In this document: in pieces, positions 35,696 to 46,780 of the stretch
How the letters are laid out: each line of letters begins with the position of its first letter
Position numbering within the stretch: position 1 is the first letter of the stretch
Origin: Methylobacterium cerastii
GTDB lineage: Bacteria > Pseudomonadota > Alphaproteobacteria > Rhizobiales > Beijerinckiaceae
Assembly: GCF_022179125.1 (NCBI RefSeq)
Contig: NZ_BPQG01000052.1
Location: 59,845-123,844 of the forward strand
Length of the DNA stretch: 64,000 nt
Reading direction: 5' to 3'
The notes under the pieces: generated by a model
Seen by the model: only the letters and a program-made list of their open reading frames with translations
Database searches by the model: none
What the model was told of the DNA's origin: nothing
Program-made: the position numbers and the translations under genes

Positions 35696-36840
35696 AGATC
35701 TGGCTCGTGGCGGGCGAGGATTCCGGCGACCAGCTCGGCGCCAAGCTGATGGCGTCGCTGCGCGAGGCCGCGCCCGGCCCGGTAACCTTCGGCGGCGTCG
35801 GCGGGGAGGCGATGACGGCGCGGGGGCTGACCTCGCTCTTCCCCCTCGATGACGTGGCGGTGATGGGCTACCTGCCGGTGCTGGCGCGCCTACGCACGCT
35901 GCTGCGCCGCATCCGCCAGACCGTGGACGACGTGGTCGCCAACCGCCCAGACGTGCTCGTCATCATCGACAGCCCCGGCTTCACCCACGCGGTCGCCTCG
36001 CGCGTGCGCAAGCGCGCCCCGGAGATCCCGATCGTCGACTACGTCTCGCCGAGCGTGTGGGCGTGGCGGCCGTGGCGGGCGGCCTCGATGCGAGGGTTCG
36101 TCGATCACGTGCTGGCGCTGCTGCCGTTCGAGCCGGCGGCGCACCTACGGCTGAACGGGCCGCCCTGCACCTATGTCGGCCACCCCCTGATCGAGCGGTT
36201 CTCGGAGCTGCGGCCGGACGCGTCGGACGCCGCCCTGCGGGAGGCCGTGCCGTGGCGCGTGGTGGTGCTGCCGGGCTCTCGCCGCTCCGAGATCGAGCGG
36301 CTGATGCCGGTCTTCGGCCGGACGTTGGCGCGGCTGGCGCGGGACGTCGGCCCGATCGAGGCGGTGCTGCCCGCGGTCACCCGGCACTGCGCCCTGATCG
36401 AGCGCATGGCGAACGCCTGGGACGCGCCCGTGCGCATCGTCGCGGGCGAGGGCGCGAAGTACGCCGCCTTCCGCCAGGCGCGGGCCGCGCTCGCCGCCTC
36501 CGGCACGGTGACGCTGGAACTCGCGCTGGCGGGGGTGCCTATGGTGGTGGCCTACAAGGTCTCGCGGGTGGAGGAAGCGGTGGCCCGGCGCCTGATCCAG
36601 GTGCCGACCATCGTGCTGCCGAACCTGATCCTGTCGGAGAACGCCATGCCGGAATTCGTTCAGGCGGAATGCACGGAGGACCGCCTCGCGGCGGCGCTCG
36701 CCCCCCTCGTCACCGGCGGCACCGCGCGCGACCGCCAGGTGGCGGCCCTGAAGCGCATCGACGGCCTGATGCGGCTCCCCGGCGACGAGGCGCCGAGCCG
36801 CAGCGCGGCGCGGGTGGTTCTGGCTGCGATCAAGGGCTGA
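35692..36840 (+). CDS. lpxB: Lipid-A-disaccharide synthase LpxB
   Basis: LpxB joins lipid X and UDP-diacylglucosamine to the lipid A disaccharide. The 382-residue product starts MKIWLVAGEDSGDQLGAKLM. It carries the family blocks IDSPGFTHAVASRVRK, VDYVSPSVWAWRPWRA, YVGHPLIERF and LPGSRRSEIERLMP. The ATG overlaps the lpxI stop. It ends the lpx operon and is convergent with gltA, with a hairpin between. Confidence 0.96.
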   Translation: MKIWLVAGEDSGDQLGAKLMASLREAAPGPVTFGGVGGEAMTARGLTSLFPLDDVAVMGYLPVLARLRTLLRRIRQTVDDVVANRPDVLVIIDSPGFTHAVASRVRKRAPEIPIVDYVSPSVWAWRPWRAASMRGFVDHVLALLPFEPAAHLRLNGPPCTYVGHPLIERFSELRPDASDAALREAVPWRVVVLPGSRRSEIERLMPVFGRTLARLARDVGPIEAVLPAVTRHCALIERMANAWDAPVRIVAGEGAKYAAFRQARAALAASGTVTLELALAGVPMVVAYKVSRVEEAVARRLIQVPTIVLPNLILSENAMPEFVQAECTEDRLAAALAPLVTGGTARDRQVAALKRIDGLMRLPGDEAPSRSAARVVLAAIKG

Positions 36841-36849
36841 GCGTCTCAT

Positions 36850-36873
36850 CCCTCCCCCGCAGAGGGGGGAGGG
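36850..36873. terminator. Bidirectional hairpin between lpxB and gltA
   Basis: CCCTCCCC pairs with GGGGAGGG in the 44-base convergent gap. There is little T-run on either side, so it may act with Rho or simply block read-through. Confidence 0.6.
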
Positions 36874-36884
36874 TAGACCAGCCG

Positions 36885-38174
<1,290 letters not shown>

Positions 38175-38382
38175 GGAACGTGGACCCTTTCCTGGCAACG
38201 AATCGGTGCCGGCCCAAGGCTCGGCTCCGCGCCGCCCTGGACCCGAAGTCACCTGCATTTTGCTGCAGGTGCTCACAGGCCCACCGGTTAGCGGATCGGC
38301 CGGGCGCCAGCAACGGCGCGGATGACAACCACGCCCCGACGCCAAGCGAAAACCGGGCCGCGCGTGCGATGCGGCAAACCGC

Positions 38383-39810
38383 TCAGCTTTTCGTGATCCG
38401 GTCGGCGAGCCGGGCGAGGCTTTCCTCGCGGCCGAGGACCGCCATCACGTCGAACAGCGGCGGCGAGGTGGTGCGGCCGGTGAGCGCCGCCCGCAGCGGC
38501 TGCGCCACCTGCCCGAGCTTCAGCCCCTCGGTCTCGGCGAAGAGCCGCACCGCGGCTTCCGTCGCGGCGGCGCTCCACTCGGGCAGGGCCTCGAGCGCCG
38601 GCAGGATCGCGGCGAGGCGTGCGCGGGCCTCGTCGGTGAGGAGGGCGGCGGCCTTCTCGTCCGGTACCAGCGGACGCGCGGCGGTCAGGTAGTAGGCGCT
38701 GTCGAGCAGCTCGATCAGGGTCTTGGCCCGCTCCTTCAGCCCCGGCATCGCCGCGACGAGCTTTTCGCGCAGGTCCGGCGCGAGGGGGGCGACGAGGCCG
38801 CGCTCCGGGCCGACGTTCGGCAGGATGCGCTCGATCGCGTCGACCAGGTCCCCATCCGCTGCGCCGCGGATGTAGAGGCCGTTGAGGTTCTCGAGCTTGG
38901 CGAAGTCGAACCGCGCCGGCGAGCGGCCGATCGCCTTGAGGTCGAAGGCCGCCACCATCTCCTCGGTGGAGAACACCTCCTGGTCGCCGTGGCTCCAGCC
39001 GAGGCGGACGAGGTAGTTGCGGAGCGCCGCCGGCAGGTAGCCGAGGTCGCGGTAGGCGTCGACGCCGAGCGCGCCGTGGCGCTTGGACAGCTTGGCCCCG
39101 TCGGCCCCGTGGATCAGCGGGATGTGCGCCATCCGCGGCACCTCCCAGCCCAGCGCTGCAAAGATCTGGCTCTGGCGGGCCGCGTTGGTGAGGTGGTCGT
39201 CGCCGCGGATCACCTGGGTCACGCCCATGTCGTGGTCGTCGACGACGACGGCGAGCATATAGGTCGGGTTGCCGTCCGAGCGCAGCAGTACGAGGTCGTC
39301 GAGGTCGCGGTTGGCCCAGGTGACGCGGCCCTGCACCGCGTCGTCCACCACCGTCTCGCCCTCGCTCGGGGCGCGCAGCCGGATCACCGGCTTCACCCCC
39401 GCCGGCGCGTCGGACGGGTCGCGGTCGCGCCAGCGCCCGTCGTAGCGCAGCGGCTTGCCGGCGGCCCGCGCCTGCTCACGCATCTGCGTCAGCTCGTCCT
39501 GCGTCGCGTAGCAGCGATAGGCGTTGCCCGAGGCCAGCAGATTCTCGGCGACCTCGCGGTGGCGCTCGGCGCGGGCGTACTGGAACACCACGTCGCCGTC
39601 CCAGTCGAGCCCGAGCCAGCGCATCCCGTCGAGGATGGCGTCGATCGCCCCTTGCGTCGATCGCTCGCGGTCGGTGTCCTCGATCCGCAGCAGCATCCGG
39701 CCGCCCATCCGGCGGGCGTAGAGCCAGTTGAACAGCGCAGTGCGGGCACCGCCGATATGGAGGTAGCCCGTGGGCGAGGGCGCGAAGCGCGTGACGACGG
39801 CTGACGACAT
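38383..39810 (-). CDS. gltX: Glutamate-tRNA ligase
   Basis: GltX charges tRNA(Glu). The 475-residue product starts [25 protein letters not shown], with the HIGH-type motif HIGG. It has the conserved [10 protein letters not shown] and the KMSKS-type loop KLSKRHGA, then the helical anticodon-binding domain. I chose the ATG at 39810, directly before the class I catalytic core. It is divergent from comEC across 234 bases, as in other Rhizobiales. Confidence 0.96.
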   Translation of the reverse strand: MSSAVVTRFAPSPTGYLHIGGARTALFNWLYARRMGGRMLLRIEDTDRERSTQGAIDAILDGMRWLGLDWDGDVVFQYARAERHREVAENLLASGNAYRCYATQDELTQMREQARAAGKPLRYDGRWRDRDPSDAPAGVKPVIRLRAPSEGETVVDDAVQGRVTWANRDLDDLVLLRSDGNPTYMLAVVVDDHDMGVTQVIRGDDHLTNAARQSQIFAALGWEVPRMAHIPLIHGADGAKLSKRHGALGVDAYRDLGYLPAALRNYLVRLGWSHGDQEVFSTEEMVAAFDLKAIGRSPARFDFAKLENLNGLYIRGAADGDLVDAIERILPNVGPERGLVAPLAPDLREKLVAAMPGLKERAKTLIELLDSAYYLTAARPLVPDEKAAALLTDEARARLAAILPALEALPEWSAAATEAAVRLFAETEGLKLGQVAQPLRAALTGRTTSPPLFDVMAVLGREESLARLADRITKS

Positions 39811-40044
39811 CGGACGATGGATCTTCTGGTGAAGGGGCGAGGAGCACTCTGGTCGTGGCGCGGATCGACCGATCCGGTTGCGCGCGTCTAGATCGCTCCG
39901 CGGCGAAGGGAAAGGCGGTTCGGCGTCCGCGACGACGCACGCAAAGCTGGGGACCTGCACCGGAACCCGGTTCGGACGGCTCTAGCACGCCCGCGCGGAT
40001 GCGTTAACAATCCGCGACGGCGCAGCGGCCTCGCGCCGGCCGGT

Positions 40045-41103
40045 GTGCCGATCATGGCGCGGGACATCGTACGATCGACGGGACGGGCCGTCGCTGGACC
40101 GGCTCTCGGGCGCTTCCTCGCGCCCGCCGTGCTCGGGCCGGCTTTGCGCGGCTGGGTCATCAGCGGCCTTGTGATCGAGGCCGAGCAGCGCCGGCTGTTC
40201 CCCTGGCTCGCGGTCGCCTTCGGCGCCGGCATCCTTGTGTTCTTCACCGCCACCGACGGGATGCCCGCGCTCTGGGCCCCCCTCGCTGCGACGGCGGCCT
40301 GCGCCGCGACCCTGCCGTTCCTCGGTGGTCGGCCGGTGGCTTTGGCGATTGCGCTCGGGCTTGCCGCAGCGCTCCTCGGGTTCTCGGCGAGCGCCCTGCG
40401 GGTGTCGCGAGTGGCCGCGCCCGTGCTGAACCGCACGATGATCGCGCCGCTCGAAGGGCTGATCGAGTCGCTGGAGGAGCGGGAGGAGGGCGCCCGCGTC
40501 GTGGTCCGGGTCGCGAGCCTCGGCACGATGGCGGCGGCCGAGCGCCCGGTCCGCGTGCGCGTCTCGTTCAAGAAGGCGCCGCCCTTGCGCCCGGGCGACT
40601 TCATCGCCGCCACCGCCCGCCTGCTGCCGCCCCCGGAGGCGGCGCGGCCGGGCGGCTACGACTTCGCCCGCGACGCCTACTTCCGCGGCATCGGCGCGGT
40701 CGGGTCCTTGTTGGGAAAGATCGCGGTGAAGCCGCCGCCGGAGCCGGTGCCGTGGTCGCTCCGCCTTGCGGCTGCGGTGGACGACGCCCGAAACGCGCTC
40801 ACCCGCCGGATCACCGACGCCAACGGCGGCCAGGCCGGCGCGGTGGCGGCCGCCCTCGTGACCGGCAAGCGCGGGCTGATCGCGCCGGCGACCAACGACA
40901 CCTTGCGGGCGGCCGGAATTTATCACGTCGTCTCGATCGACAGGGTTGGCCGGCATTCCCCGGACGCATCGCTTCTCGTGTCGCCACGCCGTCGTTCGAC
41001 GCCTGAGTGCCGCCCGGTGGCCTTCCCCGCGATCGTCCATGGATGGGTCGGACTTCAGGCAAGCCCAGGCTTGGGGATTTCGACAAAACCAATCTTGTCG
41101 TAA
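40045..41103 (+). pseudogene. comEC: ComEC/Rec2 competence protein, truncated at an island junction
   Basis: ComEC forms the inner-membrane channel for DNA uptake. The first 298 codons encode a normal ComEC N-terminus: hydrophobic helices, an OB-fold-like DUF4131 region (EEGARVVVRVASLGTM ... PPLRPGDFI), and the start of the competence domain (GLIAPATNDTLRAAGIYHVVSI). The family then continues SGLHM and about 400-450 further residues. Here the sequence changes after the ATC codon at 40936-40938 to an unrelated arginine-rich tail that stops at 41103. The rest of the channel and the usual downstream lexA are not in the window. The protein would be non-functional for DNA transport. Confidence 0.85.
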
Positions 41104-41148
41104 AACTCGAACAGGTCGACGCCGTCGCCGAACCTGCCACCGTCGGTC
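41055..41148 (-). pseudogene. C-terminal scrap of a GNAT-like acetyltransferase
   Basis: Directly after arsH on the same strand, an alternative frame reads GGRFGDGVDLFEFYDKIGFVEIPKPGLA and stops at 41055. The part LFEFYDKIGF looks like the end of a GNAT acetyltransferase. There is no start codon or upstream domain; the frame is closed about 22 bases inside the arsH 3' end. GNAT proteins of the ArsN type occur in ars clusters, so a broken gene is plausible. The stretch is short and the call is tentative. Confidence 0.35.
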
Positions 41149-41154
41149 GGTGGT

Positions 41155-41901
41155 TCAGCGCCTGACGAAGCCGATGTCTACGGCGACGGCCTTGAGCCGC
41201 TCCGGCTCGCGCTCCTTCCGCTCCGAGTAGCGGTCGACGAGGTCGTCGGACCGCTCGCGGGTAAGGAGCGTGAACTTCATCAGTTCCTCGCAGACGTCGA
41301 CCACCCGGTCGTAGAGCGGTCCCGGCTTCATCCGGCCGGCGTCGTCGAACTCCTTGTAGGCCATCGGCACGGATGACTGGTTCGGGATGGTGATCATCCG
41401 CATCCAGCGCCCGAGGATGCGCAGGCCGTTGACCGCGTTGAACGACTGCGACCCACCCGAGACCTGCATCACGGCCAGGGTCCGCCCTTGCGTCGGACGC
41501 ACTGACCCTTCCGAAAGGGGGAGCCAGTCGATCTGGCTCTTGATGACACCGGTCATGGCGCCGTGCCGCTCGGGGCTGACCCAGACATGCCCCTCGGACC
41601 AGATCGAGAGGTTCCGGAGCTCCTGGACCTTGGGGTGGTCGGCGGTGCTGTCGTCGGGCAGGGGCAGCCCGTGCGCGTCGTAGATCCGCACGTCGCCGCC
41701 CATCGCCTCCAGAAGGCGCGCGGCCTCGTAGGCGAGGAAGCGGCTGAACGAGCGCTCCCGGAGCGACCCGTAGATGATCAGGAAGCGCGGGGCGTGGGCG
41801 AACGGCGTCGCCACCTCCAGGTCGGCGCTCGTCGGGACGACGAAGTGTCCCTCGCTCAGGTTCGGCAGGCCGTCGGCGAAGGGCTGTCGGGGCTTGTCCA
41901 A
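41155..41901 (-). CDS. arsH: Arsenical resistance protein ArsH (NADPH-dependent flavoprotein)
   Basis: ArsH is an FMN-dependent NADPH oxidoreductase that oxidises trivalent organoarsenicals. The 248-residue product has the flavodoxin-like phosphate-binding loop [22 protein letters not shown] and the family blocks [26 protein letters not shown] and [25 protein letters not shown]. The start is a TTG (41901) with GAGG about 11 bases upstream. It is divergent from arsR1, with a candidate operator between, so it is probably induced by arsenite together with the plus-strand ars genes. Confidence 0.93.
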   Translation of the reverse strand: MDKPRQPFADGLPNLSEGHFVVPTSADLEVATPFAHAPRFLIIYGSLRERSFSRFLAYEAARLLEAMGGDVRIYDAHGLPLPDDSTADHPKVQELRNLSIWSEGHVWVSPERHGAMTGVIKSQIDWLPLSEGSVRPTQGRTLAVMQVSGGSQSFNAVNGLRILGRWMRMITIPNQSSVPMAYKEFDDAGRMKPGPLYDRVVDVCEELMKFTLLTRERSDDLVDRYSERKEREPERLKAVAVDIGFVRR

Positions 41902-41920
41902 GGAACGTCTATCCTCTACG

Positions 41921-41938
41921 TTTCAATGATGGTTGAGA
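41921..41938. promoter_or_regulatory. Candidate ArsR operator between arsH and arsR1
   Basis: The imperfect palindrome TTTCAA-TGATGG-TTGAGA sits in the 44-base divergent space. Binding here would control both directions. Confidence 0.55.
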
Positions 41939-41945
41939 TATTGAC

Positions 41946-42296
41946 ATGATGATGGACGAACGGCAAGCCGTCGCCGCCTTCGCGGCCCTGGGGCAGGAGC
42001 ATCGCCTGCGCATCGTGCGCCAACTCGTCACCGCCGGGCCGGACGGCATGGCGGCCGGTATCCTGGCCGAGGCGGTCGGCATCTCGGGCACCAACCTGTC
42101 GTTCCACCTCAAGGAGCTCAGCCATGCCGGCCTCGTCACCTCGCGCCGGGAAGGCCGGTCGATCATCTACGGCGCCGCCTACCCGGACCTGTCCGAGCTC
42201 ATCCAGTTCCTGATGCGCGATTGCTGCCAGGGCCGCCCCGAGGTCTGCGCCCCGGCCGTCGCCGCCCTATCCGCCTGCTGCACGGAGACCGCCTGA
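41946..42296 (+). CDS. arsR: ArsR-family arsenite-responsive repressor (copy 1)
   Basis: This 116-residue winged-helix repressor has the recognition region GISGTNLSFHLKELSHAGLVTSRREGRSIIY. The C-terminal cysteines C93, C94 and C101 (DCCQGRPEVC) match the site type known from the Acidithiobacillus ferrooxidans ArsR. Two more cysteines lie at 111-112. The gene begins with three consecutive ATG codons; the third (41952) aligns with the start of the second arsR at 45407. It overlaps arsC by one base (TGATG). Confidence 0.9.
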   Translation: MMMDERQAVAAFAALGQEHRLRIVRQLVTAGPDGMAAGILAEAVGISGTNLSFHLKELSHAGLVTSRREGRSIIYGAAYPDLSELIQFLMRDCCQGRPEVCAPAVAALSACCTETA

Positions 42297-42721
42297 TGGA
42301 CGTCGTCATCTACCACAACCCGGATTGCGGCACGTCCCGCAACACCCTGGCACTGATCCGCAACGCCGGCATCGAGCCGCACGTCGTCGAGTACCTGAAG
42401 ACCCCGCCGAACCGGTTCCTGGTCCGGCAACTCGCCGAGCGCGCCGGCATCACCGTGCGCGACCTGCTTCGGGAGAAGGGGACGCCCTACGCCGAGCTCG
42501 GCCTCGCGGACCCGAACCTCACGGATGACCAGCTTCTCGATGCCATCGCCGAGCACCCGATCCTGCTGAACCGGCCGCTGGTGGTGAGCCCGAAAGGCGT
42601 CTCGCTATGCCGCCCGTCAGAGGCGGTCCTCGACCTCCTGCCGGCCCAGCAGGGCGAGTTCGTCAAGGAGGGCGGCGAACGCGTCGTCGACGAGCACGGG
42701 CGCCGCGTCGCCACCGCCTGA
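42296..42721 (+). CDS. arsC: Glutaredoxin-dependent arsenate reductase ArsC
   Basis: ArsC reduces arsenate to arsenite, using glutathione and glutaredoxin. The 141-residue product has the catalytic motif HNPDCGTSRN (Cys11), the later block REKGTPYAELGLADP, and NRPLVVSPKGVSLCRPSE with the conserved arginine. It is of the E. coli plasmid R773 type. The TGATG overlap with arsR1 indicates coupling, and arsB follows 36 bases later. Confidence 0.94.
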   Translation: MDVVIYHNPDCGTSRNTLALIRNAGIEPHVVEYLKTPPNRFLVRQLAERAGITVRDLLREKGTPYAELGLADPNLTDDQLLDAIAEHPILLNRPLVVSPKGVSLCRPSEAVLDLLPAQQGEFVKEGGERVVDEHGRRVATA

Positions 42722-42757
42722 TCCATCCCCAGCCACCAAGAATAAGAAACGGTCCGG

Positions 42758-44053
42758 ATGCTCGCGCTCGCCATCTTCGTCGTCACCCTCGTCTTCGTCA
42801 TCTGGCAGCCCAAGGGGTTCGGGATCGGGTGGAGCGCCCTCATCGGGGCCGCGGTGGCCCTGGCCACCGGCGTCATCCACCCGGGTGACATCCCGGTGGT
42901 CTGGCACATCGTCTGGGACGCCACCTTCACCTTCGTGGCGCTGATCATCATCTCGCTGCTGCTCGACGAAGCCGGCTTCTTCCACTGGGCGGCGCTCCAC
43001 ATCGCCCGCTGGGGCGGAGGCAGGGGGCGCCTGCTGTTCCCGCTGGTGATCCTACTCGGCGCCGCCATCGCGGCAGTGTTCGCCAACGACGGCGCCGCCC
43101 TACTGCTCACACCCATCGTGCTGGCCATCCTGCTGCGGCTGGACTTCAAGCCGGCGGCCGCCCTGGCCTTCATCGTGGCCTGCGGGTTCGTCGCGGACTC
43201 GACCAGCCTGCCCCTGGTGATCTCGAACCTGGTCAACATCGTCTCGGCGAACTTCTTCGACATCACCTTCAGCCGCTACGCCGCCGTGATGGTCCCGGTG
43301 AACCTCGTCTCGCTCGCCACGACCCTGGTGGTCCTGTGGCTGTTCTTCCGGCGCGACCTACCGGCGACGTACCCGGTGACCGAGCTCGAACCGCCGCGCC
43401 ACGCGATCAAGGATCCGCTGGTGTTCAAGGCAGCCTTCCCGCTCCTCGGCCTGCTGCTGGTCGCCTACTTCGTGACAGCCCCGTTCGGCGTGCCGGTCTC
43501 GGTGGTGACCTGCGCCGGCGCCGTGGTGCTGCTGGCGCTGGCCAGCCGGAGCCGCGTCATCCCGATCCGCAAGGTGCTGGCGGGCGCCCCCTGGCAGATC
43601 GTCCTGTTCAGCCTCGGAATGTACCTCGTCGTCTACGGCCTGAAGAACGCCGGCCTGACCGATTACCTGGCCCAAGGCCTCGCCTGGCTTTCGGGCCACG
43701 GACCGTTCGTCGCCACCATCGGCACGGGGGTCGCCGCAGCCATCCTGTCCTCGGTCATGAACAACATGCCGAGCGTGCTGGTGGGCGCGCTGTCGATCCA
43801 GCAGGCCCCGGACCTGTCGCCCCTGATGCGCGAGCTGATGGTCTACGCCAACGTCATCGGCTGCGACCTCGGCCCGAAGTTCACGCCCATCGGCAGCCTC
43901 GCCACCCTGCTCTGGCTCCACGTCCTCGACACCAAGGGCCAGCACATCACCTGGGGCCAGTACATGCGGGTCGGCCTGGTCATCACCCCGCCGGTGCTGC
44001 TCGCCACCCTGGCGGCGCTGGCCCTCTGGCTACCCGTGCTCGGCGCCCGGTAG
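42758..44053 (+). CDS. arsB: Arsenite efflux permease ArsB
   Basis: ArsB exports arsenite and antimonite by proton antiport. The 431-residue product has about 12 membrane helices and the family blocks [38 protein letters not shown] and [17 protein letters not shown]. Late in the protein comes [26 protein letters not shown]. It follows arsC and precedes the MFS gene by seven bases. No arsA ATPase is present, so it works alone. Confidence 0.94.
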   Translation: MLALAIFVVTLVFVIWQPKGFGIGWSALIGAAVALATGVIHPGDIPVVWHIVWDATFTFVALIIISLLLDEAGFFHWAALHIARWGGGRGRLLFPLVILLGAAIAAVFANDGAALLLTPIVLAILLRLDFKPAAALAFIVACGFVADSTSLPLVISNLVNIVSANFFDITFSRYAAVMVPVNLVSLATTLVVLWLFFRRDLPATYPVTELEPPRHAIKDPLVFKAAFPLLGLLLVAYFVTAPFGVPVSVVTCAGAVVLLALASRSRVIPIRKVLAGAPWQIVLFSLGMYLVVYGLKNAGLTDYLAQGLAWLSGHGPFVATIGTGVAAAILSSVMNNMPSVLVGALSIQQAPDLSPLMRELMVYANVIGCDLGPKFTPIGSLATLLWLHVLDTKGQHITWGQYMRVGLVITPPVLLATLAALALWLPVLGAR

Positions 44054-44060
44054 CGATCCG

Positions 44061-45233
44061 ATGGCCCCGGCGCGCCGATGGCCCGTGATCTCGGCCCTGG
44101 GCGTGGTTCAGATCCTGACCTGGGGCTCGTCGTTCTACCTGCTGTCGGTGTTGGCCGCCCCGATGTCGGCGGACACGGGGTGGCCCTTGGGATGGGTCAT
44201 CGGCGGCCTGTCCCTCGGTCTCCTCGTTGCGGGCTTGGCCTCGCCGCGGGTCGGCACCTACATCGGCGAGCATGGCGGGCGCCCCGTCCTGGCCTTCGCG
44301 TCCGTCGCCCTCGCCGTCGGCCTTGCCATCCTCGGTCTGGCGCCGAACCTACCGACATATCTCGGAGGCTGGCTCCTGATCGGCCTCGGCATGGGCACCG
44401 GACTGTACGACCCCGCCTTCGCCACCCTCGGTCGGCTCTACGGGGCCGAAGCAAGGCCCGCCATCACCACGCTGACCCTGTGGGGCGGCTTCGCGAGCAC
44501 GGTCTGCTGGCCCCTCTCGGCCTTCCTGATCGAACAGGTGGGCTGGCGCGGGACCTGTCTCGCCTATGCCGGACTGCACCTCTCGGTCACGCTGCCGCTC
44601 GTCCTGATCGCGATCCCCCGGCCCCCCGCACATCCGATCACGCGACCCGTAGGCCCAAGCCCCGTCATTCGGCTCGATGGTCGGGAGCGGCGCGCCTTCC
44701 TCTTCATGGCGGGGGTCCTCACGCTGGGCGGCACGGTGATGGCCATGGTCTCGGTGCACCTCATCACCCTGCTTCAGGCCCGTGGGGTGGCTCTTACCTC
44801 GGCCGTGGCCTACGGCGCCCTGATCGGACCGGCCCAGGTTGGGGCACGCATCGTCGAGATGGCCGGAAAGGGCCGGCACCATCCGCTCTGGACCCTGACG
44901 GCGGCGATGGTGCTGGTCGCCATCGGGGTTGCGATGCTTGCCGCAGGACTGCCCGTGGTCGGGCTGGCGTTAGTCCTGTACGGGGCGGGCAACGGGATCT
45001 ACTCGATTGCCCGGGGAACGGTGCCCCTGGCACTGTTCGGACCCGAGCGTTACGCCCCGCTCGTAGGCCGGCTCGCCCGTCCGGGACTGGTGGCTCAGGC
45101 GCTCGCCCCCTCCATCGGAGCCGTGGTCCTAACCCACGCAGGCGCGGATACGACCTACGTCCTCCTGTGCGTCCTCGCTGTGGCGAATGTCGCGCTTGCC
45201 CTGGCCCTGTGGCGCGTCCGGTCCGAGGCCTAA
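44061..45233 (+). CDS. MFS transporter, probable arsenical exporter (ArsK-like)
   Basis: This 390-residue protein has the 12 helices of an MFS exporter. It starts right after arsB and ends before the second arsR, so a role in metalloid export is likely. ArsK of Agrobacterium exports arsenite and antimonite by MFS and is the closest described role by context; I cannot confirm the family by search. ArsJ is less likely because no glyceraldehyde-phosphate dehydrogenase gene accompanies it. A second, broken copy of its first 70 codons lies at 46781-47000. Confidence 0.7.
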   Translation: MAPARRWPVISALGVVQILTWGSSFYLLSVLAAPMSADTGWPLGWVIGGLSLGLLVAGLASPRVGTYIGEHGGRPVLAFASVALAVGLAILGLAPNLPTYLGGWLLIGLGMGTGLYDPAFATLGRLYGAEARPAITTLTLWGGFASTVCWPLSAFLIEQVGWRGTCLAYAGLHLSVTLPLVLIAIPRPPAHPITRPVGPSPVIRLDGRERRAFLFMAGVLTLGGTVMAMVSVHLITLLQARGVALTSAVAYGALIGPAQVGARIVEMAGKGRHHPLWTLTAAMVLVAIGVAMLAAGLPVVGLALVLYGAGNGIYSIARGTVPLALFGPERYAPLVGRLARPGLVAQALAPSIGAVVLTHAGADTTYVLLCVLAVANVALALALWRVRSEA

Positions 45234-45376
45234 CAGGTCGACGTCCGCCTCCGACGTTCGCGGCATCCGATCCCGATCAGACCGATCGCCTTCCGTCCGG
45301 GGACGAAGCGGTCTCGTCGGCGAGCGTGGACTGGCTAGGCGGCTCTTGCCCTCGACCCATTCCGAGCCTAATGACG

Positions 45377-45402
45377 CTTAAACGTTTCCATAACGGTTTA
45401 AG
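45377..45402. promoter_or_regulatory. Candidate operator upstream of arsR2
   Basis: CTTAAAC and GTTTAAG face each other, with an inner pair CGTT/AACG around TCCAT. It lies immediately before the chosen GTG start of arsR2. The sequence differs from the arsR1 operator, so the two repressors may have separate sites. Confidence 0.6.
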
Positions 45403-45406
45403 TGAC

Positions 45407-45793
45407 GTGGACGAGAAGCAAGCCCTCGACGGTTTCGGAGCCATCGCCCAGGAAACCCGTCTTCGCATCGTCCGCCTGCTGGTCACTGCCGGCGCGGACG
45501 GGATGGCGGCCGGGGCCATCACCGAGGCCATCGCGGGCGCCTCGGCGCCACGCATCTCGTTCCACCTCAGCCACCTTGAGAACGCCGGGCTCGTGGTCAG
45601 CCGCCGGGAGGGGCGGTCGATCATCTACAGCGCGGTGTTCACCGCCCTGTCCGACCTGGTGGCCTTCCTGATGCGCGATTGCTGCGAGGGACACTGCGAG
45701 GTCTGCGACCGAGCCATCGCCCTGTTCGCCCGGTGCACCGGTCGGCCCCAGCAGGTCGCTCAGCCATCCAAGATCGCCTGTGAGGAAGCATGA
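45407..45793 (+). CDS. arsR: ArsR-family repressor (copy 2)
   Basis: This 128-residue winged-helix repressor is a paralogue of copy 1 (VDEKQALDGFGAIAQETRL against MDERQAVAAFAALGQEHRL). Metal-site cysteines are C92, C93, C97 and C100 (DCCEGHCEVC), with a further C110 and a C-terminal Cys. I chose the GTG at 45407 because it aligns with copy 1 and leaves the palindrome outside the gene; an ATG at 45371 would place the operator within the coding region. The stop overlaps the ACR3-type gene (ATGA), so the two form one unit. Confidence 0.87.
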   Translation: MDEKQALDGFGAIAQETRLRIVRLLVTAGADGMAAGAITEAIAGASAPRISFHLSHLENAGLVVSRREGRSIIYSAVFTALSDLVAFLMRDCCEGHCEVCDRAIALFARCTGRPQQVAQPSKIACEEA

Positions 45794-46770
45794 CGGGCCT
45801 GCGCGACACCCTCGAAGGCAACCAGATCGCGATCTACTTCGCGGCCATCGGCGCGGCGGCGCTGATCGCCCTGACGCTGCCCGGCACCACGGCCCTGGAG
45901 GTCGGGATCAATCCGGCCCTGGCGCTGATGCTGTTCGTCACCTTCCTGCAGGTGCCGTTGCCGGAACTCGGCCGGGCCTTCACGCGGGTCCGCTTCCTGG
46001 CGGCGCTCCTCGTCACGAACTTCGTGGTGCTGCCGATCCTGGTGGCTGGCCTGATCCAGTTCCTGCCCGCCAATCCGATGCTGCGGCTGGGCGTGCTCAT
46101 GGTCCTTCTCACGCCGTGCATCGACTACGTCGTGACCTTCGCCCATCTCGGACGGGCCGACGCCAAGGTGCTGCTGGCTTCCACCCCGGCGCTGCTGATC
46201 GCGCAGATGCTGCTGCTGCCGATCTATCTGAACGTCTTCCTCGGCGAGGATGCCGCCAGGTTCGTCCAGGTCGGTCCCTTCGTGCACGCGTTCGTCTGGC
46301 TCATCGCGGTTCCCCTCGGACTTGCTGCGGCCGTGCAGATCTGGGCCGGACGCCGCCCGGCCGGGCAACGGGTGATTACGGGCCTCGGGCTCCTGCCGGT
46401 GCCGGCGACGGCGCTGGTCCTGTTCGTGGTGATCGCGTCCGTCCTGCCCCAACTCGGACCCGCCCTCGACGATGCCCTGCGGGTGGTTCCTGTCTACGTC
46501 GCCTTCGCGGTGGCGGCTCCCTTGATGGGCTGGGCGGTCGGGCGCGCGTTCCGCCTCGACGCCCCCACGGTGCGGACGTTGGCCTTCAGCGCCGCCACCC
46601 GCAACTCCCTGGTGGTCCTGCCGCTGGCCTTCGCCGTCCCCGGCGCCGTCCCGCTGCTGCCGGCCGTCATCGTCACCCAGACGCTGGTCGAGCTCGTGAG
46701 CGAGCTCGTCTACGTCCGTGTCATGCCCAGGCTCGGCCGAACGTCGGCGTTGCCGGTCCCGGCCGTCTAG
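45790..46770 (+). CDS. ACR3/bile-acid-symporter-fold arsenite permease
   Basis: This 326-residue protein has ten hydrophobic helices of the BASS/ACR3 fold. The segment LMVLLTPCIDYVVTFAHLGRADA has a cysteine in the place of the ACR3 arsenite-binding Cys. It is translationally coupled to arsR2, which supports arsenite or antimonite efflux. With ArsB and the MFS protein this makes three different exporters in one cluster. A bile-acid-type transporter with other substrates remains possible. Confidence 0.82.
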   Translation: MTGLRDTLEGNQIAIYFAAIGAAALIALTLPGTTALEVGINPALALMLFVTFLQVPLPELGRAFTRVRFLAALLVTNFVVLPILVAGLIQFLPANPMLRLGVLMVLLTPCIDYVVTFAHLGRADAKVLLASTPALLIAQMLLLPIYLNVFLGEDAARFVQVGPFVHAFVWLIAVPLGLAAAVQIWAGRRPAGQRVITGLGLLPVPATALVLFVVIASVLPQLGPALDDALRVVPVYVAFAVAAPLMGWAVGRAFRLDAPTVRTLAFSAATRNSLVVLPLAFAVPGAVPLLPAVIVTQTLVELVSELVYVRVMPRLGRTSALPVPAV

Positions 46771-46780
46771 GTCGGCCCCG

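Noticed and set aside
44061-45233. ArsJ (organoarsenical exporter) as the identity of the MFS protein
   Set aside because: ArsJ normally accompanies a glyceraldehyde-3-phosphate dehydrogenase gene, which is absent here.
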